Below, one piece after another: positions 9,050-18,242 of a DNA stretch of 64,000 nucleotides; positions within the stretch are counted from its first letter, which is position 1, and every line of letters begins with the position of its first letter. The translations under genes and the position numbers were made by a program. The notes beneath the pieces were generated by a model. It saw nothing but the letters and a program-made list of their open reading frames with translations, did not search any database and was not told the origin of the DNA. This DNA is from Oleispira sp963851095 (GTDB taxonomy: Bacteria > Pseudomonadota > Gammaproteobacteria > Pseudomonadales > Oceanobacteraceae): positions 1 to 64,000 of the forward strand of contig CAWKOX010000010.1 in NCBI GenBank assembly GCA_963851095.1, written 5' to 3'.

Positions 9050-10333
9050 CTATGTTTTTTTCTGATTAGGTTTAAATTTAACCCAACCTATTGAGAGAAA
9101 ATGAGTCAGCAGATAGAGGGCTAATAACGTTACTAGGAATTCTGTCCCGCTAAGCGTTCGGAAGCCAAAATACATCAGCCCCCAGCCAATGAGTAACCAA
9201 TGAATAACGTAAATGGTGGTTATGTGTTTGCTCCAGGTGTACCAGAAGCTGAAAATCGGATTGTGGGGTACCTTCTCGATAATAACGCTAAATAAGAAAA
9301 TAGTGAGCGCAGTGAAGCCACTGATTGCGATAACTGCGCCTGGGCCTGCGCGCATTGAATCACCAATGTGGTAATCAATGTTGGTAAAAATGATAGCAAT
9401 ACCTGCTAATGTGATGGTAAGACTGAACCACGCAGATTTTTTAAAAAATGCATTTAAGTCATCGGCTTGTTTCATCCAGTGGCCAAAGGCCATGCCTGAA
9501 ATGGCATAGGATAACCAAGGCAGCTGTGGAAAGAATGCACCTTCCGCAATATTACCTGCGAGCAATTTTAAAATTTCATCGGCGAAAACATTGCCTGTGT
9601 AAGTGTCCCATGCGTAGGGTGAAGCAAAAGCAATTCCGAGCGCGATGATTAACCAATGTTTTGGGTTAGGAAGGTAATGGCTCAGCAGGCTACAAACAAT
9701 AAAAGCAATGCCTGCAAACTGTAATATATCAACTACCAATAATTCATAGATTGGATTGCCATCGCCTAGTTCTTCTTGGCTGACCAGCCCAAATTCTAAT
9801 GACAGCCACATGGGTAGCGAGCTGCGGAAAAAATTCAGGGCATAACCCGCTAAAAACAGCATTGCGCCACGTTTAATCGACAGTGATATGTTCTTTTTGG
9901 CTGCCAGAGTAATAAAAATCCCCATCAGGAATACGAAGCAGCAAACACTAAAGAGCAGTACTTCATGAGTAATCTCTAATGGAGCCTCAAGTCCGTGTAC
10001 GTAGCCCAGTATCGATGCATAGCCGAAGACGTAAAGAAATGCTATGCGCTGCATATGTTGAATGCCAGTAGCATTTGGAGTCAGTAAGATAAGTACTGAT
10101 GATAAGTAAATAGTTATGACAGTCCAAATCATCAGTAGCTCAGCAGATGAACCAATGACACTTTTACTGAATTCTGGAGCGCCATAAAAATAAAAAAAGT
10201 GTACGAGCGGCATAAACATGACACAAATTCCGCGATAGATATCGAGCTCTTTGATTCTTGAGTTGCCAGTGTGAGTATCTGTGCAAGTAGCAGTCGATAA
10301 TGTCTGGCTGTCTTTTGTAGAGGGGGCCTTCAT
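9050..10333 (-). CDS. multi-pass membrane acyltransferase-like protein (HGSNAT/DUF1624 type)
   Basis: A 427-residue protein with about ten to eleven helices. After a 28-residue polar tail it reads RIKELDIYRGICVMFMPLVH, the first-helix signature of heparan-alpha-glucosaminide N-acetyltransferase-like and related membrane acyltransferases. A substrate cannot be inferred. It ends 22 bases before aguA starts and probably heads the operon with aguA, aguB and perhaps the reductase. Two Fur-box-like sites lie upstream in the divergent gap. This is the second such acyltransferase-like protein in the iron region (see 5082-6191). The family call is moderate because the signature is short. Confidence 0.6.
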   Translation of the reverse strand: MKAPSTKDSQTLSTATCTDTHTGNSRIKELDIYRGICVMFMPLVHFFYFYGAPEFSKSVIGSSAELLMIWTVITIYLSSVLILLTPNATGIQHMQRIAFLYVFGYASILGYVHGLEAPLEITHEVLLFSVCCFVFLMGIFITLAAKKNISLSIKRGAMLFLAGYALNFFRSSLPMWLSLEFGLVSQEELGDGNPIYELLVVDILQFAGIAFIVCSLLSHYLPNPKHWLIIALGIAFASPYAWDTYTGNVFADEILKLLAGNIAEGAFFPQLPWLSYAISGMAFGHWMKQADDLNAFFKKSAWFSLTITLAGIAIIFTNIDYHIGDSMRAGPGAVIAISGFTALTIFLFSVIIEKVPHNPIFSFWYTWSKHITTIYVIHWLLIGWGLMYFGFRTLSGTEFLVTLLALYLLTHFLSIGWVKFKPNQKKT

Positions 10334-10434
10334 GGTGTTATCACTCTCATGAGAAATTTATTAAGTCAGCTTGTGCGCGAATTGTAATTTGCATTTCTGC
10401 CGCCTTGGGGCATGTGGCGCATTGTTTCATGAAT

Positions 10435-10453
10435 AATAATGATTATCAATTGC
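10435..10453. promoter_or_regulatory. Fur-box-like site
   Basis: AATAATGATTATCAATTGC matches 15 of 19 positions of the reverse-oriented Fur consensus by hand count. It is in the divergent gap between the acyltransferase-like gene (start 10333) and speA (start 10575). Confidence 0.55.
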
Positions 10454-10518
10454 GTTGAGGTTGGTGGTGGAGGTGAATGGATGTATATCGGTTGAAAATT
10501 TATTTATAACTAGATATT

Positions 10519-10550
10519 AGAAATGCAAATCATTATCATTGCGATTATCG
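10519..10550. promoter_or_regulatory. Fur-box-like site, possibly overlapping pair
   Basis: Bases 10519-10537 match 14 of 19 positions of the Fur consensus, including the unbroken half AATCATTATC. A further CGATTATCGAT follows (10542-10552), so two overlapping sites are possible. The element lies about 40 bases upstream of the speA start, as expected for iron repression of a polyamine gene, which is unusual. Confidence 0.5.
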
Positions 10551-10574
10551 ATATTAAATTACAAGGGTTAAGTC

Positions 10575-12548
10575 GTGCGTGATATGAAAATAGAACAGCA
10601 GGCTGAGTGGGATATCAAGCGAGCACAAGATATCTACGGCATAAAAAATTGGGGGAATGGGTATTTTGATATCAGTCCTAATGGTGAGGTTATTATTAAA
10701 AACCCTAAGGACTCATTTTCCGAGCAGTCTTCTTTAGAGCAGTCTTTGGGTTTGTCTTTGGTGGAAGTTATTGAAGGCTTGCGAGATCGCGACCTGCATA
10801 TGCCTGCGTTATTACGCATTGAAAATATAATCGATAACAGCATCAGTCACTTAAATGAGTCTTTCAAAAAGATTATTGAGCGTCTGGATTACAAGGGTTC
10901 GTACCGCGGTGTATTTCCTATTAAGGTTAATCAGCAAGCACAAATCGTTGAGGAAGTAGCGCGATTTGGTGAGCGCTATGGTTACGGTTTTGAAGTAGGC
11001 AGTAAGCCTGAAATGATCGCGGCATTATCAACATTAGGTAATAGCAGTGATCAAATGTTGATTTGTAATGGCTACAAAGATCAGGAATTTATTGATCTGG
11101 CCTTGCAAGCGGTTAAGTTGGGTACGCGTTGTTTTGTGGTAATTGAAGCGCTGTCGGAGTTGCCGATTATTGTTGAGCGCAGCAAAGCGTTGGGTATTGA
11201 ACCTTTGATTGGTGTGCGCGCAAAAATGACGACCAAGGTTGGCGGTCATTGGAATTCAACCAGTGGTGATCGCAGTGTGTTTGGCTTGTCGGCCAGCCAA
11301 ATTATTCAGGTTGTTGATGTGCTGAGAGACAATGAGATGTTGCATTGTTTGCAATTGCTGCATTGCCATTTGGGCTCTCAGATTCCTAATATTCGCGACA
11401 TTCGTGGTGGTGTTAGCGAAGCGTGTCGATATTACGCAGACTTGTGTAATGAAGGTGCGTCGATGAATTATATCGATTTAGGGGGAGGGTTGGCGGTTGA
11501 TTATACGGGGGCGCATTCACAAGAGAGTCAAAGTCGAAATTATTCCTTGGATGAATATTGTGAGGATGTGGTAGAAACCGTTATGTCGACGCTCGACGGT
11601 TATGGTATCAGTCATCCCACTCTTGTTACCGAATCTGGTCGTGCCACTGTCGCGTACTCATCTATCTTGTTGTTTAACATATTGGATGTTACGCGTTTTG
11701 AACCTGTCGAGATTAGAACGTCTGGTGGCGAAAGAGGAAAAGGGCATGAGTTACTCGATAATATGCAGAGTATCTTTGACTACTTAAAACCAGCCCGGGT
11801 GCAGGAATGTTTTAATGATGCGCATTATTATCGGGATGAAGTGCGTGAGCTATTTAAACGTGGTCAGATAGGCTTGCGTATTCGCGCTGAAGCAGAAAAT
11901 TTATTTTTAAAAGTGTTGAGAGATATTAAGTCTTTGTTGTCGGATATGGATCAAATTCCTAAAGATCTGGAGGGGTTTGATGAGTCTTTAGCCGATATTT
12001 ATTATGGTAATTTCAGTCTGTTTCAGTCTTTGCCAGATAGCTGGGCCATTGATCAGATGTTCCCGGTGATGCCGGTTCACCGTCTAGACGAAAAGCCTGA
12101 TCGACGCGCAGTATTAGCCGATATTACCTGTGATTGCGATGGAAAAATTGATCGTTTTATTGCCACCGATCGTGAATATTCTCCGACCTTGCCCGTGCAT
12201 TCATTAAAAGAATCTGAAGAGTATTATATGGGTGTATTTCTAGTCGGTGCTTATCAGGAGACCCTTGGAGATCTACATAATTTATTTGGTGATACCAATG
12301 TTGCCAGTATTCGTTTGCATGATGACGGAGGGTACGAATTTGTTAAAGAAATTCATGGCGATACCATTGAAGACGTTTTAGGTTATGTGGAATACCAGCC
12401 TTGGGAAATGAAATTACGCTATCGTAATAAACTAGAAGCTGCTGTGAATGAAGGTCGTATCAATGCCCGCGAACGCCAGCAAATGATGAATACTTTTAAT
12501 GCCAGTATGCAAGGCTATACCTATTACGAAAAAGATCATTTGCTTTAG
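10575..12548 (+). CDS. speA: biosynthetic arginine decarboxylase
   Basis: A 657-residue PLP enzyme of the alanine-racemase fold (fold III), normal length for SpeA, converting arginine to agmatine. The PLP lysine is Lys117 (FPIKVNQQ). Other family landmarks are FEVGSKPEM, LICNGYKD, HCHLGSQIPNI, the phosphate-binding DLGGGLAVDY and the C-terminal DITCDCDGKID with the active-site cysteine. I prefer the GTG at 10575, because AAGGG lies 7 bases upstream; the ATG at 10584 is the alternative. It is the first gene of the plus-strand run into the dehydrogenase, PPTase and exporter genes, under Fur-like sites, and links polyamine supply to the siderophore. Confidence 0.95.
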   Translation: MRDMKIEQQAEWDIKRAQDIYGIKNWGNGYFDISPNGEVIIKNPKDSFSEQSSLEQSLGLSLVEVIEGLRDRDLHMPALLRIENIIDNSISHLNESFKKIIERLDYKGSYRGVFPIKVNQQAQIVEEVARFGERYGYGFEVGSKPEMIAALSTLGNSSDQMLICNGYKDQEFIDLALQAVKLGTRCFVVIEALSELPIIVERSKALGIEPLIGVRAKMTTKVGGHWNSTSGDRSVFGLSASQIIQVVDVLRDNEMLHCLQLLHCHLGSQIPNIRDIRGGVSEACRYYADLCNEGASMNYIDLGGGLAVDYTGAHSQESQSRNYSLDEYCEDVVETVMSTLDGYGISHPTLVTESGRATVAYSSILLFNILDVTRFEPVEIRTSGGERGKGHELLDNMQSIFDYLKPARVQECFNDAHYYRDEVRELFKRGQIGLRIRAEAENLFLKVLRDIKSLLSDMDQIPKDLEGFDESLADIYYGNFSLFQSLPDSWAIDQMFPVMPVHRLDEKPDRRAVLADITCDCDGKIDRFIATDREYSPTLPVHSLKESEEYYMGVFLVGAYQETLGDLHNLFGDTNVASIRLHDDGGYEFVKEIHGDTIEDVLGYVEYQPWEMKLRYRNKLEAAVNEGRINARERQQMMNTFNASMQGYTYYEKDHLL

Positions 12549-12616
12549 TTCTTTTAAAAGTAATTTAAAGAAATAATGTAAGAAAAATCTAAGTGAAGCG
12601 TTTAGAGGAATTTGTT

Positions 12617-13825
12617 ATGAAAAAAATAATTATTATTGGTGCTGGTGGCGTTGGTCAGGTTGTTGCGCATAAATGTGCCCAGTTGCCGGATGTGTTTAGT
12701 GAAATTGTATTGGCCAGTCGCACCCAAAGTAAATGTGATGATATTGCTAAGCAAATTAAGGTGAATTATGGGTACGCAATTGAAACGGATCAGGTTGATG
12801 CAGATAGTGTCCATGATCTTGTGCGCCTATTTAAAAAGCACGATCCGTTTATGGTAATCAATGTGGCGTTACCTTATCAGGATCTTACGATTATGGATGC
12901 CTGCTTAGAAACCAAAGTACACTATCTTGATACGGCGAATTACGAGCCACTAGACACCGCGAAATTTGAGTACAAGTGGCAGTGGGAATATCAGACTAAA
13001 TTCAAGGAAGCGGGTTTGATGGCGTTGCTGGGTTCAGGATTTGATCCAGGTGCGACCAATATGTTCACAGCTTACGCGGCCAAGCATTATTTTGATGAGA
13101 TACATACCTTAGATATCATTGATGTTAATGGTGGAGATCATGGTTATCCGTTTGCAACTAACTTTAATCCTGAAATCAATATTCGTGAAGTGACTGCGGA
13201 ATGTCGACACTGGGAAGATGGTGGCTTTATCACAACACCTGCCATGTCGACTAATCAAGAATTCACATGCCCTGAAAGTGTTGGCACTTACAATATTTAT
13301 CGTATGTATCACGAAGAATTAGAGTCACTAGCAAAGCATTATCCAACACTTAAGCGTGCACAATTCTGGATGAGTTTTGGTGATAGTTACCTGAAGCATT
13401 TAGAAGTGCTGGGTAATGTTGGTATGACAGGGATTGAGCCTGTTGATTTTAATGGCCAAGAAATTGTCCCGTTGCAGTTTTTAAAAGAGCTGTTGCCTGA
13501 GCCCTCTACATTAGGGCCGCGTACAACGGGTAAAACCTGCATCGGCTGTGTTGTTACCGGTATTAAGGCTGGTGAAACTCGCACCGTATATGTGTACAAC
13601 ATCAAAGATCATCAGGATTGTTATCGTGAAGTACAATCACAGGCTATTTCTTATACCACAGGAGTGCCCGCTATGATTGGTGCAAAGATGATGGTAGAAG
13701 GTAAATGGCTTAAGGAGGGGGTTTGGAATATGGAGCAGTTGGATCCTGATCCATTTATGGACGAAATGAATAAGCAGGGTTTACCGTGGCGAATTATTGA
13801 AGAACCAAACTTTGATTTGATGTAA
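12617..13825 (+). CDS. carboxynorspermidine/carboxyspermidine dehydrogenase, copy 1
   Basis: A 402-residue member of the saccharopine dehydrogenase superfamily. It would condense aspartate semialdehyde with putrescine (or diaminopropane) and reduce the imine with NADPH, giving carboxyspermidine (or carboxynorspermidine). The Rossmann motif GAGGVGQVVAHKCAQ is at 8-22. NVALPYQD, LDTANYEP, LGSGFDPGATNMF and DVNGGDHGYPF are the family's conserved blocks. The start at 12617 has AGAGGA 7 bases upstream; a GTG at 12593 in frame has no such site and adds a non-conserved tail. It follows speA by 68 bases. A second, more divergent copy is at 24855-26117. Confidence 0.9.
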   Translation: MKKIIIIGAGGVGQVVAHKCAQLPDVFSEIVLASRTQSKCDDIAKQIKVNYGYAIETDQVDADSVHDLVRLFKKHDPFMVINVALPYQDLTIMDACLETKVHYLDTANYEPLDTAKFEYKWQWEYQTKFKEAGLMALLGSGFDPGATNMFTAYAAKHYFDEIHTLDIIDVNGGDHGYPFATNFNPEINIREVTAECRHWEDGGFITTPAMSTNQEFTCPESVGTYNIYRMYHEELESLAKHYPTLKRAQFWMSFGDSYLKHLEVLGNVGMTGIEPVDFNGQEIVPLQFLKELLPEPSTLGPRTTGKTCIGCVVTGIKAGETRTVYVYNIKDHQDCYREVQSQAISYTTGVPAMIGAKMMVEGKWLKEGVWNMEQLDPDPFMDEMNKQGLPWRIIEEPNFDLM

Positions 13826-13845
13826 ACGTCAGTTGTGAATATCTA

Positions 13846-14700
13846 ATGCTTACTCATCTTAATTCTTCGGTTCAGCTGTATTATGCGTCACTTGAGCTTT
13901 TGGAGGATAAAAATTTTTCAGCGAAGATTCTAGATTGGCTGAGCGCAGAAGAGCAAAAGCGCTATCAGCGTTTTGTGAGTAAGCAGCAGGCTCAACAGTA
14001 TTTGTTAGCGAGGGCTCTGTTGCGCAGTCAGCTTTCAAATCGAGTTCGGTATGTGTTGCCCTGTGAGTGGACTTTTGTCGTTGATGATTATGGTAAACCA
14101 AAGTTAGCTGATGAGTTTTCTAATTTAGATCTTCACTTTAATTTATCACACAGTGAAGATCTGGTCGTATTGGCATTGGGTAAAGGCTCAGGTAAAGGCT
14201 CAGGTAAAGGCCTGGGTAGAGTGCTGAATCTGGGCGTTGATGTTGAATCTATTCATCGCCCGGTATTTAGCATGGCACTTGCTAAGCGCTATTTCGCTAC
14301 ATCTGAACTGGCTGACCTAATGAAAATGACTGAGCAGCAACAAATTAAGCGCATCGCTCAGTTGTGGACCTTAAAAGAGTCTTACCTAAAAGCGAATGGT
14401 GTAGGTTTGAGAGTGCCACTTTCTAAGCTGGCCTTCTCTTTTAAGGGGCAGGGTGATTTGGAGCTCAGTGCTTCGTCTTCTTTGGCTGAAACTTTGACTG
14501 TAGAAAAAGGCAGTTCTATTGCTTTATTTTGCTTGTGGTCAGACTACAGCGTGGCGTTAACAATCGATACTGATAAAGCAATTGATATCTCTGCCGTGAC
14601 AATCAATGAATGGTTTGGGTTAAACGAGCAAACTTCATGTTTGTCATGGAAGCTGTTGAGGACAACAGAGAGCCAAAGCTTCAGTCGCGACCTTCTATAA
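13846..14700 (+). CDS. 4'-phosphopantetheinyl transferase (Sfp type)
   Basis: A 284-residue enzyme that moves phosphopantetheine from CoA to a carrier-protein serine. The three Sfp-family motifs are present: HFNLSHSED (98-105), GVDVE (130-134, Mg-binding Asp132 and Glu134) and WTLKESYLKANG (174-185). The obvious client is the AsbD-like carrier domain encoded at 21505. Between motifs one and two lies a low-complexity insert GKGSGKGSGKGLGR made by a 12-bp tandem repeat. It starts 20 bases after the dehydrogenase gene. Confidence 0.9.
   Translation: MLTHLNSSVQLYYASLELLEDKNFSAKILDWLSAEEQKRYQRFVSKQQAQQYLLARALLRSQLSNRVRYVLPCEWTFVVDDYGKPKLADEFSNLDLHFNLSHSEDLVVLALGKGSGKGSGKGLGRVLNLGVDVESIHRPVFSMALAKRYFATSELADLMKMTEQQQIKRIAQLWTLKESYLKANGVGLRVPLSKLAFSFKGQGDLELSASSSLAETLTVEKGSSIALFCLWSDYSVALTIDTDKAIDISAVTINEWFGLNEQTSCLSWKLLRTTESQSFSRDLL
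14179..14214. repeat. 12-bp in-frame tandem repeat within the PPTase gene
   Basis: Two exact copies of GGTAAAGGCTCA (14179-14190, 14191-14202) and a third partial copy (14203-14210 plus a changed tail). Each copy encodes GKGS. Unit length keeps the frame, so copy-number change would alter a surface loop without breaking the protein. Confidence 0.9.
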
Positions 14701-14719
14701 AATTAATTTGTGAGATGTT

Positions 14720-16079
14720 ATGAGTAAAAAAATAATCGATACTTCCCCCGATACTGGGCCTTTAGTCGCTACTTTTTTTCGTTTTGTTATTCCCTCTACA
14801 TTGAGTTTGCTCGCTATTTCTACTGCAAGTATTGTCGATGGTTTTTTTGTCGGTAATTATATTGGAGCAGAGGCATTAGCGGCGGTTAATTTGCTGATGC
14901 CATATTTTGCATTATTATTCGGTATTGCTCTGATGTTTGCTGTTGGTGGTTCCGTTAAAGCCAGTATTTATATAGGCGAAAAGAAATACCCCCGAGCCTC
15001 TTCTCTTTTTAGTCAGATTTTTTTTGTGGTACTGGCGATTGCTTTAATCGCAATGCCTTTATCTTTTGTATTTAGTGAATATTTGTTTGCTGCATTGGGA
15101 GCGGCGCCCTCGTTATATCCTCTTATGCAAAGTTATTTTGAAGTTTTCTGTTTTGTAACAGTTGTGCAACTAAGTTGTTTGGTGATGTATTACTTCATTC
15201 GTGCAGACAACAGGCCTGAATTGGGAATGCGTGCATTGATGTTGGGGGCATTTATTAATATAGCGCTTGATGCGCTCTTTATAGCTCAGTTAGGTTGGGG
15301 TATTGAGGGGGCCGCGTGGGCGACGTTAATTGCGCAGATTATTCAGTTGCTTTACATCTCTAGTTATTTTTTTTCAGACCGAAACAATCTGAAATTATCT
15401 TGGCCAATTTTTAACGTTAAAGAGCTGGGTTTTAGCGCCTTTAACGGTTTTTCAGAATTTATTAATGAATTCTCAATTGGCTTGGTTATTCTTGTTTTTC
15501 ATTGGGTTATTAGCAGACAAAGTGGGGTGGAGGGAATTGCAGCATTCAGTGTCGTAAATTATTTGATTTATATTAGTTTAATGGTGTATTACGGCATTAT
15601 TGATGCCATGCATGTATTGCTTGGGCATAATTTTGGAGCTCAGCGAATTGATCGAGTTAAGGCATTTATGCGAATCGCCGCAATATCGATTGCAACTTTG
15701 AGTATTGTGTTAGTGGTCACACTTCACGTTTTTGAAAAATCTGATTATTGGTTTCTTTCTTGAGGATGGAGCGGAGCAGTCTCGACAGTTAGCACAAAAT
15801 TTTTTGCATATTATTTGGCCTATCTTTTTGTTTAATGGTTTTAATGTACTGATTTGTGCATATCTCACATCGGTAGAACAGGCGGTTCATTCTAGTATTA
15901 TTGCTATGTTGCGCTCATTAGTTTTGCCAATAGGTTTTGTCCTGTTGCTCAGTATGATGTTTCCATATGTTCATTTTTTATACGCGGTGCCTGTCGCAGA
16001 GGCTTTAGCGTTTGTATTTGCTTTAATCTTTTTTGTTAATTATCGCCCTGCATTATTGATTAAAAAATCCTTTGAATAA
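14720..16079 (+). pseudogene. MATE family efflux transporter, interrupted by one frameshift
   Basis: The first part (14720-15763) encodes about 340 residues with ten helices of a MATE transporter (TASIVDGFFVGNYIG at the N-terminus). Its stop cuts the protein in the middle of the second half. The missing end continues in the +1 frame from about 15732 to 16079 (LIIGFFLEDGAEQSRQLAQNF onward, three more helices). The junction is a GTTTTTGAAAAATC stretch where one extra base, most simply an A, accounts for the shift. Total length would be about 450 residues, normal for MATE. It sits between the PPTase and the synthetase operon, so it is a good candidate siderophore exporter. Whether it is broken in life or a sequencing error cannot be told. 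Confidence 0.85.
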
Positions 16080-16090
16080 CCATTAATTCT

Positions 16091-16117
16091 ACGCTATCGG
16101 CTCGAGGCCAATAGCGT
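16091..16117 (+). terminator. hairpin after the MATE gene
   Basis: ACGCTAT (16091-16097) pairs with ATAGCGT (16111-16117), with an inner GGC/GCC extension after one mismatch. The downstream sequence TATTCCCTTT is only weakly T-rich, so this is a plausible but not classic intrinsic terminator. Confidence 0.5.
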
Positions 16118-16210
16118 TATTCCCTTTGTAGTAAGTCTTTAATAATCTGGCTGATTACTTTTTAGCTGATTTTTTACATTCTTCTCCACTTTATCACCAA
16201 TATTAATCTA

Positions 16211-16241
16211 AATACGAAATAAAATAAGAATCATTCGTATT
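16211..16241. promoter_or_regulatory. operator-like inverted repeat with Fur-like core upstream of the asb operon
   Basis: AATACGAA (16211-16218) and TTCGTATT (16234-16241) form a perfect 8-base inverted repeat with a 15-base spacer. Within it, 16220-16238 matches the Fur consensus at 12 of 19 positions, weaker than the other sites. It lies 49 bases before the first synthetase gene, in the right place to control the asb-like operon. Confidence 0.45.
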
Positions 16242-16289
16242 TAATGTGTATACTGCAATTCAAATGGAAATTCGTTAGTTAGGGTCACT

Positions 16290-18242
16290 ATGAAATTTGC
16301 AGCAAACAACATTGCTGAGTACGCATCTTTTCACGCTTTTATAAATGCTTATCTGCGTGAAGTTGACGCCGGAGTTTGGATTGATAAAAGCAAATTTTTG
16401 GCATCAACATGTTTTCCTTATGAGTTAAAAGGAAGTCAGGTTTTAGAGTTACGCTTACCTGAAAGTCAACAATGGATTGTGATGGATGTGGCCTATCAAT
16501 CTAAAGTAGGGCGTCACCATTTTCATGGAGTGTATGCATGTGCCGAATACATAGAGGGATCTGTTTCTGATACAGGAACGACTAGCCCTTGGCAGCTAGC
16601 CGATATTATGTATTTGCTAATAGCTTTGGTTCGACAAATCTATCAGCGCCAAAAAGACATTTCGATTTGTGCTGATGAGTTGGCAGAAACAGTAAGAATA
16701 AATGAAGTCGAATTGTTAAGTCGCCTGTTGGGTAGCTATCAGACTATGGCTCATTTTTTGCGTCAGCGAGTGGGCGATACAGCCTTAAGCAGTCTTGATT
16801 TTATTAATTCTGAGCAATCTATTTTATACGGGCATTGGTTGCACCCAACACCCAAGAGTCAGCAGGGAATTGCATTTTGGCAGCAAGATTTTTATTCCCC
16901 TGAGTTATGCGGTCGCTTTAAATTGCATTATTTTTCTGTAGATAAATCCCTGGTTAAAGAAGGCTCTTCGTTAGCACAAAGCACCAGTGAAATTATCGTT
17001 TCTGAAGTCAGTCGTTATGATTCATTAGACTTAGCTAGCAATCATGTTTTAGTGCCAATTCACCCATTGCAGGCTCCTAATCTGTTACTGGAAAAGTGGG
17101 TGAAAGATCTAATGTCAGAGGGGCGCTTGAATTATCTTGGAGAGCTGGGGGCTGATTACACCGCTACTTCTTCTGTGCGTACGGTCGCTAACGAGACTTC
17201 TGAATGGATGGTGAAGCTTTCCATTCCAGTGAAAATAACGAATTCATTACGTACCAATAAACGACGTGAATTAGAAGACGGGATGGTCATTGAAAGCTAC
17301 CTGAATCAAATCGGTTTTCTGACTAAATACCCTCAATTTAAAGTAGTTGATGACCCTGCGTATATCACGATCAACCATCCTGAAGATCATCAATTGGATT
17401 CCGGCTTTGAAGTTGTTTTGCGTCGTAATGTATTCACGCAAGAAAACGGTCGAGGAATATGTTCAATTCTCACTCTTGTGCAAGATCCGATTCCAAATGC
17501 TGATGGTACAGCTGGATCCAGTTTATTAAATAATATTATTGTAGATCTGGCTGCTAAAGAAAATCGCACACTTGATCGGGTGGCTAGTGATTGGTTTGAC
17601 CGTTACTGGGACTGTGCCATTGAATCGATTTTGTCACTTTATGATGGCTATGGCATTGCATTAGAGGCGCATCAACAAAACAGTTTATTGGATGTCTCAG
17701 CGGGTTATCCAAGCTGCTATTACTATAGAGATAATCAGGGGTTTTATTTATCGGAGCACTTCGAAGCCGAGCTTTCAGAAGTAGGAAAACAATTAAATCT
17801 CACCAATATTTTTTATGATGATGACAAAATATTTACCGCCATATCCTACTACGTATTTGTAAACCAGTTGTTTGCAGTGATTTACCGTATAGGGGCGGAT
17901 GGTCTGATAGACGAAGAAGTTTTGGTAGAGCGCTGTCGCCAAAGTTTATTAACAATGCAAAAAAATATGCAAGGCGTAGGTAAGAATTTTATTACCTATA
18001 TCCTAAACAGTGAGCGCCTAGATTATAAAACCAATCTTTTGGCTCGCGTCAATAATATTGATGAGTTACAGGAAGGCATGGAACACGCAGTTTATTCAAC
18101 CATCGTGAATCCCTTCTTCTCTAAATCAAAGTCTAAATCAAAGTCTAAATCTAAATCAGAACCTAAATCTTCATCAGAATTTGAATTGCAGAAAGAACTT
18201 ATCAAAGATTGCGAAAGTAAGCGGAGTGAAGTCTATGGATAA
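16290..18242 (+). CDS. asbA: NIS siderophore synthetase, AsbA-like (IucA/IucC family)
   Basis: A 650-residue ATP-dependent ligase of the IucA/IucC family, which couples citrate carboxylates to amines without a peptide synthetase. Family landmarks: VLVPIHPLQAPNLL (about 251-264), ATSSVRTV near 291-298, KLSIPVKITNSLRTNKRRE, VLRRNVFT and GIALEAHQQN near 455-464. In petrobactin synthesis (known) AsbA joins spermidine to citrate; being the first synthetase of the operon I assign it as AsbA, but A and B could be swapped. The C-terminus ends in a KSKSKS tail made by a tandem repeat. It overlaps the next gene by 8 bases. Confidence 0.85.
   Translation: MKFAANNIAEYASFHAFINAYLREVDAGVWIDKSKFLASTCFPYELKGSQVLELRLPESQQWIVMDVAYQSKVGRHHFHGVYACAEYIEGSVSDTGTTSPWQLADIMYLLIALVRQIYQRQKDISICADELAETVRINEVELLSRLLGSYQTMAHFLRQRVGDTALSSLDFINSEQSILYGHWLHPTPKSQQGIAFWQQDFYSPELCGRFKLHYFSVDKSLVKEGSSLAQSTSEIIVSEVSRYDSLDLASNHVLVPIHPLQAPNLLLEKWVKDLMSEGRLNYLGELGADYTATSSVRTVANETSEWMVKLSIPVKITNSLRTNKRRELEDGMVIESYLNQIGFLTKYPQFKVVDDPAYITINHPEDHQLDSGFEVVLRRNVFTQENGRGICSILTLVQDPIPNADGTAGSSLLNNIIVDLAAKENRTLDRVASDWFDRYWDCAIESILSLYDGYGIALEAHQQNSLLDVSAGYPSCYYYRDNQGFYLSEHFEAELSEVGKQLNLTNIFYDDDKIFTAISYYVFVNQLFAVIYRIGADGLIDEEVLVERCRQSLLTMQKNMQGVGKNFITYILNSERLDYKTNLLARVNNIDELQEGMEHAVYSTIVNPFFSKSKSKSKSKSKSEPKSSSEFELQKELIKDCESKRSEVYG
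18120..18167. repeat. 12-bp tandem repeat at the 3' end of the asbA-like gene
   Basis: Units of TCTAAATCAAAG at 18120-18131 and 18132-18143, followed by degenerate copies to about 18167. They encode a lysine/serine-rich tail (KSKSKSKSKSEPKS) beyond the folded domain. Confidence 0.85.

Noticed and set aside
15732..16079. A separate small membrane protein gene after the MATE gene
   Set aside because: It continues the MATE fold exactly where the first part stops and begins with a TTG inside it, so it is the 3' part of a frameshifted gene.
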